From the NCBI GenBank assembly GCA_021777835.1, contig JAJYDC010000025.1, forward strand, positions 1 to 36,145: a stretch of DNA of 36,145 bases. The letters are read 5' to 3'. Shown here piece after piece: positions 16,655 to 24,600 of this stretch. The position numbers were made by a program, and so were the translations under genes. This stretch comes from Bacteroidota bacterium. GTDB lineage: Bacteria; Bacteroidota; Ignavibacteria; Ignavibacteriales; Ignavibacteriaceae. Below the pieces are notes generated by a model. The model was not told the DNA's origin. It worked only from the letters and a program-made list of their open reading frames with translations, and did not search any database. Every line of letters begins with the position of its first letter. The stretch's first letter is position 1.

Positions 16655-17491
16655 CTAGTTAATAGGAACATTCACTGTCTCATAATTACCAATGATAAAA
16701 GAGACCGCTTTTTGCGCCACTACACTGGCATTTAGGAACAACATGGGGTCATCATTCAGACCCTTAAGCCATGAAGCAATATACGATGCCTGGTTGTCAA
16801 TAACTGATGACTCAATGCCGCATAACCCACATAAGTAAGCGCTACCTATTTCGGCAACAAGTTCTTCCGACATGGTATTATTAACATCCTTCCTTGCTGG
16901 TAGACGATTAAGGCGCTTCTCATTTCCAGTCCAGTGAATAAGTTCATGAAAGAGAGAGCTGTAGTATTCGCCTGAAGACTGGAAATCATTTATTGCCGGT
17001 ACAGAGATATAGTCATCAACTGGCGCATAATAGCAATGTCCTATATTATTCTTAATTACAGGCTGCGGATTCATCTGAGATATTACCTCCTCACATGAAA
17101 GAATGATTGCCTTCTCCTCGGTATCTGGTTTATACAGGGAAGTTTGGCTGAGATTAAATACCGTACTATATCTAAGTAACGGTATGTTCTTTAACTTCTC
17201 GGGATCTTTCCTGTCTGGGTATACCTTAACCTCATAGTAGATGATCTGAGTACCATGCGCGCCTTTATTTAACATACCCCTCTTAAGTTTGCATTGAAGG
17301 AATGACAAATAATATGGGCTTGGATAATTATTCAAGAGCAGCATAATAAAGTTAATGCCCCTGTAAGGATTCTTGGTAATGAAATTAGAAGGTACGCCCG
17401 TTTTCCAGGATTTTCTCCAGGGCAACACTCCTTCCTCTAGTTTCGCTTTAATCTGGTTAGTGATGCGGTCGAATAATTCATTGCGGTTCAT
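16655..17491 (-). CDS. ardC: ArdC-type antirestriction protein (ssDNA-binding plus metallopeptidase)
   Basis: 278 residues. Residues 1-125 match the ArdC N-terminal ssDNA-binding domain (LEEGVLPWRKSW, NPYRGINFIML, KGAHGTQIIYY, FNLSQTS). Residues 150-278 are the zincin-like peptidase domain with HELIH at 182-186 and the downstream SEELVAEIGSAYLC helix supplying the third metal ligand. ArdC proteins protect incoming single-stranded DNA from host restriction. The gene follows the OB-fold gene by 9 nt with GGAGG before its ATG and closes the RHH-Gam-OB-ArdC operon. Confidence 0.88.
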   Translation of the reverse strand: MNRNELFDRITNQIKAKLEEGVLPWRKSWKTGVPSNFITKNPYRGINFIMLLLNNYPSPYYLSFLQCKLKRGMLNKGAHGTQIIYYEVKVYPDRKDPEKLKNIPLLRYSTVFNLSQTSLYKPDTEEKAIILSCEEVISQMNPQPVIKNNIGHCYYAPVDDYISVPAINDFQSSGEYYSSLFHELIHWTGNEKRLNRLPARKDVNNTMSEELVAEIGSAYLCGLCGIESSVIDNQASYIASWLKGLNDDPMLFLNASVVAQKAVSFIIGNYETVNVPIN

Positions 17492-17500
17492 GGTAGCCTC

Positions 17501-18010
17501 CTATTTCCTTGTACGACTGATATACAGGGTTATGGCGGCCTTCTCTATGTCTATCATACCATTGAGTTCCTTCTGTAGTTTTAACGCATCAGTGTAGCTG
17601 GCAAGCATAACTGAATAATAATTGTCGGCTGCGGAAATACTTTCTGTTTCTTCTTCCTTCTCTTCATTGATATCAGGAATAATTGATACATCATTTGCTG
17701 CCATAGTATTACCAGCAGTTGATGGTATGCTGACTGTCTTTACCTCTGGTCGTACTTCAAATACAGTGACGAGCTTGGATCCTCGCTGGGCTGCTAATTT
17801 GGTAATAACAGCGCGGTCTCCCTTCTTTAGGTCTTTTAATTTATCGTGTACTTCTGCTGTAGGGAAGAATGAATATTCCTCACCGTCTACGTTCACTGCA
17901 TACATGTTGTAGTTACCATATCTTGACGTGCCGCTAATAGGCTCTTCGAATAATAATTCAACCGTAACTGGCTGATTGATCGGAATTTCAAGTCTCTGGC
18001 GTGTTGTCAT
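17501..18010 (-). CDS. OB-fold-like, probable ssDNA-binding protein
   Basis: 169 residues. The first 90 look like a single OB barrel: VTVELLFEEP, YNMYAVNVDGEEYSFFPT, DKLKDLKKGDRAVITKL and KLVTVFEV give five strands with the turn signature 'L..L..GD'. An acidic linker (EEKEEETES) follows, then a C-terminal segment (YYSVMLASYTDALKLQKEL, AAITLYISRTRK) that may be a partner-binding tail. Mobile-element SSB-like proteins with an acidic tail look similar, but I cannot name the family. It starts inside the Gam-like gene (23-nt overlap) with AAGGAG upstream, and precedes ArdC by 9 nt. ssDNA binding is inferred from fold and neighbours. Confidence 0.5.
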   Translation of the reverse strand: MTTRQRLEIPINQPVTVELLFEEPISGTSRYGNYNMYAVNVDGEEYSFFPTAEVHDKLKDLKKGDRAVITKLAAQRGSKLVTVFEVRPEVKTVSIPSTAGNTMAANDVSIIPDINEEKEEETESISAADNYYSVMLASYTDALKLQKELNGMIDIEKAAITLYISRTRK

Positions 18011-18518
18011 TTTTAGTCTCCTTAGATTTTAATGTTAATTTGAATTGTTCTACACCTTCTATTATGGTTACACCGGGCAACTGTCTGCCGCTGTTTCTGA
18101 TATAGGTCTTGATCTTTGTTAAGTCTGGCTTGACTGACTCCGGGATAATTGTTACTACGTCCTGGTTGGCGTTCAGTAGGAATGTTTCAATATCTGTGAT
18201 CTCGACTTTATCCGGGAGCTTGCGTATTTTCAGCGTTCCATGTGGAAGGTCGATGGTCTTCTTTCCCTCCTCGCGGATGAAGTTCTCCAGCTTCAGTTTT
18301 AGGAAGTCTGATTTCTCCTGTAATACATTGTTTCTACTTAAGGCCCACTGCTTTATAATGGCAGCTTCCTGGTCGGAGTTATTGAAGTTCTCAGAAATCT
18401 CTTCCTCCAATCGGGCAATCTCCATTATTATTAGGTCGAAGTATGCAAGAGTCTTCTTCTCTTCATTTGCTTCTGCTTCTGCTATAAGATCTTCAATGAA
18501 GTTAGTTTCTTCTGTCAT
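17988..18518 (-). CDS. Gam/Gp157-like DNA-end-protection protein
   Basis: 176 residues. A long N-terminal coiled-coil (LAYFDLIIMEIARLEEEISE, then NNVLQEKSDFLKLKLENFI) leads into a small beta domain with KKTIDLPHGTLKIRKLPDKVEI, matching the phage Gp157 and Mu-Gam families ('f......kk.i.l..G.l..R..p..v.i.d'). Mu Gam binds DNA ends and blocks exonucleases; Gp157-type proteins lie in phage recombination modules. The ATG overlaps the stop of the RHH gene (ATGA) and the gene's end overlaps the OB-fold gene. Confidence 0.7.
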   Translation of the reverse strand: MTEETNFIEDLIAEAEANEEKKTLAYFDLIIMEIARLEEEISENFNNSDQEAAIIKQWALSRNNVLQEKSDFLKLKLENFIREEGKKTIDLPHGTLKIRKLPDKVEITDIETFLLNANQDVVTIIPESVKPDLTKIKTYIRNSGRQLPGVTIIEGVEQFKLTLKSKETKNDNTPET

Positions 18519-18664
18519 TTTGGTTGTTCCTTCCTTTGTAGTTGTTTGGTTAATAGATATTGGGCGATGGCTTCATTTACCAGTCTTGTCATTGGGCGTT
18601 TCTCTATCTGCTTAAGCAAGTATAGCTGTCGGACATAGTCCTCCTTGATCTTAGGTGAATACAT
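18515..18664 (-). CDS. 49-residue ribbon-helix-helix protein
   Basis: A short gene, ATG at 18662-18664 to TGA at 18515-18517, with AAGGA 7 nt before the start. The sequence (IKEDYVRQLYLLKQIEKRPM, then TRLVNEAIAQYLL) fits a CopG/Arc ribbon-helix-helix: a short strand, a helix, and the 'PMT.LVNEAI..YL' second helix. Such proteins bind operators as dimers. Its stop overlaps the start of the Gam-like gene, so it heads the operon RHH-Gam-OB-ArdC and is a good candidate autoregulator. The dyads at 18725-18782 are the likely operator region. Confidence 0.68.
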   Translation of the reverse strand: MYSPKIKEDYVRQLYLLKQIEKRPMTRLVNEAIAQYLLTKQLQRKEQPK

Positions 18665-18724
18665 AAGATTTTCCTTTCTGTTTATTTGTTGAATGAATGT
18701 TTTTAGTTAATGTTTACGGGATGG

Positions 18725-18782
18725 AGTCATGACTTCATGACTTAGCGGAAGCTTCAAGCCGGAGGCTGCGGAGCTAAGTCGT
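18725..18782. repeat. Dyad-rich segment upstream of the RHH operon
   Basis: AGTCATGACT (18725-18734) followed by ATGACT again, then a 10-bp stem (ATGACTTAGC at 18737-18746 with GCTAAGTCGT at 18773-18782). Inside the loop are GAAGCTTC (18748-18755) and an AGCC-GGA-GGCT hairpin. It lies between the polymerase-like gene and the RHH gene, and could be the former's terminator, the RHH operator or a structured RNA. Confidence 0.5.
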
Positions 18783-18867
18783 CAAACATTGTGGCGTGTG
18801 TACTGCTAGACCATTGGTATTATTGCTATTGGTGGTCGAAATAGGGATGTAATGTGTTAATGGGAAA

Positions 18868-21375
18868 TTAGGATAAATAAATGGTTAGACTATTTTTTAA
18901 TATTCTATTCCGATCTTTGCGGCTTATAGACTGAGTGATATTTTTGATCTGATAACTACCCTCTTGAAGACTGCATTCATCACCAAGATTTAGTAAGGTT
19001 TCACCTAAGAGTACCTGCTTATTTTCAGCAAGGATCTCATTTATTCCAAGGAAAATTTCCGGGCGCAATTCCTCTTTCGCCCATACGCGAATCTCCTTTA
19101 ACCCGGTCGTTGCTTTCTTTAATTCAGCATACCTTTTAACACTCCCATTCTTTTTAACATGATAACCAAGTCCGGCATTTGCTAACATCTCGATCATATC
19201 AGAGGCTGTTCCCGGCAAGTCTCCTTTATCTCCTATCCATAATATGGAATCATGCACAGCTGAATTCCCTTTATATATTTCGTATGCAATAACATTGACC
19301 ATTAATGAACGTTCGTCCTTTGAAAAACCGGACAGTTCCTTTAAGAGATCAGCCTGTATTGCATCAATCTTTTCTTTGCGTACTACCTCAATATTTTCCA
19401 AATCCTTAGTTGACTCCAGCATGATAGCGATACTACGATTATAGCCTTTCAGTAATCCGATAGCCATATCAAACATAGGATTGTTAATAGAAGTCATGCC
19501 TAGTTCAATTATGGGCGTCTCAAGATGATCTATTAGCCCTGGTATTCGGTTCCCTCTTGAAGCTGAACCTCTGCCAAGAATTTCAATGTCTATTCTATCA
19601 ATCAGAATCTTAATAGCATCCAACAATAAGTCCATGGGGTGTTTAGGCTCAATAGCAACATCACTCTGCATTTTATCGGGGAATCTATTAAGAAGAGAAT
19701 TGGGAACTTTTACATGATTATCAATTACGTACTGAAAAAGGCCGTACACAGCCTCCATATCTTCCTTTGCGTCAATACCGTCCTTCACAGTGGCGTCGAT
19801 GATCCTCTCAAGATTCCAGTTAAAACTCTTCATTAGTTTTGATAACATTTTAGGCTTAGTTATACCGATAGCAGACCTTATCATCTCTGCGTTAGCCGCA
19901 ACTCCGATGCTGGCTGTATTCTCTCTGATCTTGGTATATGTCCTAATCAGGTTCGGTAGATTATAATCAAAGTAATATGTCTGCTCTGGTTCAAGGGTTT
20001 GCATGAATTTACTAAGTAGAGAATTATTAGAATAAGAACCCTCGCGCGCCGAACATTCCTTTTCTTCTTTTATTTCCTTTATCGGTACTTCACCTATAAT
20101 CTTATTCACATGCTTTAATTCAACATCACTGCTTATAATTCTATGGATTCCATACTCACCATGCTGGTTCGGATTACGATAGATTACAGCCCTTGAATCT
20201 TCAATAGGTATTATTGCTACACTGTCATCTTGATCTGCTCCCCCTTTAACAATCATGAACTCAACTATGTCTTTTTCATGAATCCATAGATTACCGTATT
20301 TATCAAGCTCTACAGTATCTTCATCAACAGTAGATGAAAAATTGCCATCTTTGTCATGGTCTCGTAAGTCTACACGGATATAGCCTCTCTTACCATCAAG
20401 AATTGGTATCCTAAATGCTGGCTGCCTATGAATATTATCTGCGTATCTTAAAACACTTGTCTTCATCATGGACCAGGCTGACCGTATTAGTCCAGGATAT
20501 TTTGTATAATCTATTTTATGCCATATAGCCTTGCGTAAAGTCCACTGCTCATTGTCGTATTCTTCTTTTTCTATTTCGTCAAAGTTGTCCAACCAAGAAG
20601 ATAGTCGGCCGACAAAAAGATCTTCCTTAAACTGCTGCATCCCCTTATATGCCCATGATAGGAATTGCTCGCCTCCAAACAGATTCCAAAGATTAAGCAT
20701 GGACTGAATGTCAATCCTTAAAGATTCACCAAGTTTCACCGGCTCAAGCGTTACATATTCATATCCGTTATTCAGAGAAATCTCAGACTTGATATTTTCT
20801 TGACCGTAAATGATTACATCGTGTTTGATCCAATCGCTTAATACACAATGCCCCTTTACTAGGCCTCCATTAAAGAACAATGTGAACTGCGCTGACATAT
20901 TTGCCTCAGCCTTCTCCCATCCAAGCGACTTTGCAAGATCAACCGATATAAGGCTAATTCCGTCAGTAACCTTACCCGAATGGTTATTGTTGATGTGGAC
21001 GTCTAGCCGCTTGAAAAAGCTTCCGTAACGAATAGGTCTAAAAACACGCGAAAGGTACTTTCCCGTTTTGAATAGATTCTTGGAGTTAATCTTTATTCCG
21101 AAATGACTAAGGAAGTCATTAAACGGGACATGGTCACCGTTAGTATCAAAAACATCTATAGTCCGAAGCTTATCTTCTCGTAAGTACGCAAATGAAAAAC
21201 TTCCTTGTAAAAGCAGTCTCTCAACTTCGCTGTTGTTGTAAAAACATGAATTGAACTCAACCCGGGAAATGTTATAATCCTGTAGATCAAAGAAAAACGG
21301 GCGATAACTGCCTTGAGATATGTTAGTCTCAACTTGATTTGAAGAGATCTTCTTTGATAGAACTGAAGTGCACAT
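18868..21375 (-). CDS. Candidate two-barrel (QDE-1/RdRP/YonO-like) RNA polymerase
   Basis: 835 residues, no signal peptide or membrane segment. Residues 136-200 resemble the first double-psi barrel of eukaryotic RdRPs: TDGISLISVDLAKSLG, then SAQFTLFFNGGLVKG with Lys174 (RdRP 'TDGIG.IS..LA' and 'SA(F/Y)Q.R.GG.KG'). Residues about 320-415 look like the second barrel: KGGADQDDSVAIIP (Asp381, Asp383, Asp384) stands where DbDGD is expected, and YRNPNQHGEYGIHRI (400-412) recalls the RNPCLHPGD motif. A helical region follows (ASIGVAANAEMIRSAIG, then ERIIDATVKDG). Oddities: the third catalytic Asp is replaced (DQDDS) and the RNP motif follows instead of preceding the Asp motif. The ATG has a perfect AGGAGG. 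Cellular or phage RNA polymerase activity is inference; the protein may be inactive or a structural relative. Confidence 0.48.
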   Translation of the reverse strand: MCTSVLSKKISSNQVETNISQGSYRPFFFDLQDYNISRVEFNSCFYNNSEVERLLLQGSFSFAYLREDKLRTIDVFDTNGDHVPFNDFLSHFGIKINSKNLFKTGKYLSRVFRPIRYGSFFKRLDVHINNNHSGKVTDGISLISVDLAKSLGWEKAEANMSAQFTLFFNGGLVKGHCVLSDWIKHDVIIYGQENIKSEISLNNGYEYVTLEPVKLGESLRIDIQSMLNLWNLFGGEQFLSWAYKGMQQFKEDLFVGRLSSWLDNFDEIEKEEYDNEQWTLRKAIWHKIDYTKYPGLIRSAWSMMKTSVLRYADNIHRQPAFRIPILDGKRGYIRVDLRDHDKDGNFSSTVDEDTVELDKYGNLWIHEKDIVEFMIVKGGADQDDSVAIIPIEDSRAVIYRNPNQHGEYGIHRIISSDVELKHVNKIIGEVPIKEIKEEKECSAREGSYSNNSLLSKFMQTLEPEQTYYFDYNLPNLIRTYTKIRENTASIGVAANAEMIRSAIGITKPKMLSKLMKSFNWNLERIIDATVKDGIDAKEDMEAVYGLFQYVIDNHVKVPNSLLNRFPDKMQSDVAIEPKHPMDLLLDAIKILIDRIDIEILGRGSASRGNRIPGLIDHLETPIIELGMTSINNPMFDMAIGLLKGYNRSIAIMLESTKDLENIEVVRKEKIDAIQADLLKELSGFSKDERSLMVNVIAYEIYKGNSAVHDSILWIGDKGDLPGTASDMIEMLANAGLGYHVKKNGSVKRYAELKKATTGLKEIRVWAKEELRPEIFLGINEILAENKQVLLGETLLNLGDECSLQEGSYQIKNITQSISRKDRNRILKNSLTIYLS

Positions 21376-21399
21376 AGAACCTCCTGGAAATTAATGGAT

Positions 21400-21436
21400 A
21401 AAAAAATAGCCCGATCTCCAACTTGGAAATCAGGCT
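21400..21436 (-). terminator. Terminator-like hairpin in the leader of the polymerase-like gene
   Basis: On the minus strand AGCCTGATTTCCA pairs with TGGAGATCGGGCT over 13 bp (two G-U) around a 3-nt loop (21408-21436), then ATTTTTTTA (down to 21399). It ends 25-33 nt before the ATG at 21375 with AGGAGG between, so it lies in the gene's own leader. This is the form of an intrinsic terminator used as an attenuator. Confidence 0.62.
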
Positions 21437-21457
21437 TTAATTAATGGTTATATTTTA

Positions 21458-21567
21458 GAGACCCCCGGTGGCTCGAATCAATTAAAAAAGGGTCCCATAT
21501 ATAGGTACCATCAAGGTACCCGGTAGTGAAGGCGTGGATGGCCGTTTAGGAGACCCCCGGTGGCTCG
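21458..21567. repeat. 18-bp direct repeats around a GGTACC dyad
   Basis: GAGACCCCCGGTGGCTCG occurs exactly at 21458-21475 and 21550-21567. Between them lie GGTACC at 21504-21509 and 21515-21520 (separated by ATCAA) and GGGTCCC at 21490-21496. This is the right end of the element: candidate recombination, replication or regulatory site. The 323-nt interval 21376-21698 holds no gene. Confidence 0.55.
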
Positions 21568-21645
21568 GTGAATGCTGAGGGTTTGGGTAGCTTTGTGTAT
21601 GGTTGGGATTTAAAAAATAAAAATTATAATCTGGGAAACTGAACA

Positions 21646-21680
21646 AATAAATGCCCGAAATTTGCCGGGCATTTATATTT
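21646..21680. terminator. Terminator of the C25 peptidase gene
   Basis: AAATGCCCG (21649-21657) pairs with CGGGCATTT (21666-21674) around 8 nt, 20 nt past the peptidase stop, with T-rich flanks on both strands, so it may work in both directions. Confidence 0.72.
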
Positions 21681-21698
21681 TTGTTCTAACCAGACAAA

Positions 21699-24600
21699 TC
21701 ATTTAAGCAAAACCATCTTTTTTATCGATGAATAATTCCCCGATCTTAACTGATAGAAATATACTCCACTTGATAATTGTGAGGCATTAAAGTTTACAGA
21801 ATATCTGCCTTGAGATTTGTATCCATTAACCAATGTCTTTACTTCTCTGCCGAGTTCGTCGAATATTTTTAGTGTTACAATTCCATCATATGGAATTTGA
21901 TAGCTTATTATTGTTGATGGATTAAACGGGTTGGGATAATTAGCGAACAGCGCATATTCTTTTGGGGGATTGTTTACCTCATTATTTTGGCTTGAAGTAC
22001 CTGCCTGGTTTTTAGTTGCACTGTTACCTGCAAGCCCTAATAAAACTTCAGCTTCTTTTGTCCTCATTTCCCATTCCGGTCCTGTTAGATTCATTGCCTT
22101 AATTTCTGATAACATTTGCGTTGCTTTGGTATTATCATTCTTAATATTTAGATAGGCAAACAGCTCCTCAAACTTTGCATTTATTCCTTGATAATCATTT
22201 GGGTAATTGCTGATTAACTTATCGAAAATGCCAATTGCATCATCAAACTGGTTGTTTTGCAGATCATTATCCGCAATTAGTTTTGATACTATAGCATAAT
22301 GTTTATTGTTGGCAGGAATATTATCTAAGTAAGTTAATAGATCATTCCTTGAATACTTATTCTTTAGCATAAAAAGTTCTGTAAAAGCAAAGTCAGCATT
22401 TTTATCTGCGCTTATCATTGTTTTATAAAAGTTAATCGCATCATCAATTCGCCCTTTATCTTCAAGAACGAGACCAGTAAATATATCCGATGAGTTGCTA
22501 TCTGCTATTGACTGATTAGCATCAGAACTAATTGCAGAAGTCGTATAAACGAGTGTTGAAGAATTATTTTTTTGCTGAATAGTAGGGATATTTGCCCATG
22601 GGTCTGTTGCCAAATAGTTTATTACATCCAAAGTTGAGTTCCCATCATAATAGCCCTTTGCTTGTCCGCCGCCCCAATAATTATATTCCGCATACAAATA
22701 ACTATTATCGTATGACTTCACATCATAAATAGAATTATTATGAATGCTATTATAACCGCCCACCCCTTGATAACCAGCATAGATATAGCTCCCCCAGCCA
22801 GCACATACTCCAATTTGATTATAAATTATGCGATTGTTTTGATTCCAACTATCGGGATAATAAAATCGTGCGACGCTTCCGCCGCCGATATATATGCCAT
22901 AGTCAAAGCCGTTTATGTCATTATGCGCTATATAAGGAGTTGAATTATTGACTATATAAATTCCCTGATAGTTTTGATATAATGGATTTGTGCTGTCCTT
23001 TTTAATTTTGTTGTTTTTTATAGTTGTTTGGTTACCCGACGCATCGCCGTAAATTCCATTCTGCTGAGGGTCAATTATTTGATTGTTTAAAATTTGAGGT
23101 GCAGAGTTATAGTAATAAATTCCTTGCACACAGTTATTTATTGTTGAATTTTGAATTGTAACATTAGCGCCGTTAAGACATTGAATACCAGCACCGTAAT
23201 TTAAATTGACATAATTAAGATTAGAACTTGAAGCGCCGGAACCGCTAAAAGTAATTGTGCCCCAACTGCCGGGTGAAGTGCTGCCGGTGGAAGTAAATGT
23301 TATTGGATTCGTAGAAGTACCCTGAGAATTCAAGGTTCCATTAATAATTAGAGAATCACCTTGTGCGAATTTAAGAATTGCTCCTGCAGAAATTGTAAGA
23401 GTAACACCTGAAGCAACTGTTATATTTTCAGAAATCTGATTTGTTCCGGACAATGTTATGTTTTGTGAGATAGTATAACCGGTTGGCCAAAGATTTACTG
23501 CCGGATCGCCATATAAATTATATTGTCGCCTAAATAGTAGATCATCTCCTGTTCCACCTAAAGTTAGTTTGGATTCCATAACTGCTTCGCCCATTATAGT
23601 AGCAAGATTATTATACTGAGCATCAATAACATAACCATCGACTATTCCAAATGCATCCACATAGCTATCTCTTGTCGAAGCTAAAACACCAATCGAACCC
23701 CTATTCGCGAAATTCTCCACTTCTTCAGCAAGGCAATCACTTGTTAAATATGTAAAGTTCGGATTACCATTATCAAAATGTCCAGCATCGCAGCAATCGA
23801 AAATCATAAATGTGAATAGATTATTATTAAGCCTTGTATTTACACTATTAAGGTTGCCCGGATCATTACAGTTTGCACCATTTAAATAAAAAGTATATCT
23901 CCCGCATCCTTCATTTGCACCAAGTGCATTCCAGCCGCCATGCCCTTCATAAACAATAGTATGAATGCAATTGTTTAATCCGGCTGAGGAATTATCATAT
24001 ATCCAGTTATTTAATAAATCCGATCCGCATAAATTTGAAGGGTCATTATATTGCGTAGTACTAAAGCTTTGTCCGAAAATCGGATTTGCGTTTGTAACAC
24101 TAGTAGGGGGATCAGTATTATAATTTCTATAAGCGTAACTTATTCGATAACCTGCGGGAATGGTATTAGTCATTCCTGTTATTGCCGAGTCAGCATATGA
24201 ACCCCAATATTCCGGTGCAAAAGAAACAAAAGTACATTTCTCATTCCAGCTTCCGTTTGAATTAGATTCGTAGCTTATAATTTTATTAACCACATTATTG
24301 AGCTCTGTTGTATCACCAACGGGCAGCCTGCCGTACATAACATCCTGTAAATTATCAGAGTCTCCACCGGTACATGCATAATAATAATCACCAGCTTGTG
24401 AATAATAATCATAGTATGAAGGGTAAGCTGCGGGTAGCATTACAGCATTATTATCATCGTATGCGTCTCCAACGAGACAAATATATCCTAAATGTCCGTC
24501 TCCAGTGCGGTTTGCTTTGCCGTTAGCGTAAATATCTGCTATAAAATCTCGGATTTCCTCATAATTAATTCCCGATGAATTATATTTTGAATCTATATAA

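Larger units (their letters stand above)
10235..21645. mobile_element. Candidate integrative element in tRNA-Ser(GCU)
   Basis: Begins at a tRNA 3' end, the classical target of tyrosine integrases, and carries an integrase and an excisionase-like gene. All cargo is on the minus strand: polymerase-like protein, RHH, Gam-like, OB-fold-like, ArdC, helicase, xis, int, zinc-ribbon, unknown and radC. Host-type T9SS genes resume at 21699. I see no relaxase, coupling ATPase, replication initiator of known type, capsid or portal. The right boundary is inferred from gene content: no copy of the tRNA 3' tail was found near 21.4-21.7 kb, so attR is unlocated or degraded. Confidence 0.6.

Noticed and set aside
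10235-21645. A defence island of known type (restriction-modification, CBASS, retron, CRISPR)
   Set aside because: No methylase, nucleotidyltransferase, reverse transcriptase or Cas motif seen; no spaced-repeat array. The helicase and polymerase-like proteins could be defence proteins, but the neighbours fit replication and protection better.
21376-21698. A copy of the tRNA-Ser 3' tail as attR
   Set aside because: I read the interval for CGGGTTCGAATCCCGG and for shorter parts of CCTCTCCGC. Only CTCGAATC (21472-21479) is close, over eight bases, which is not convincing.
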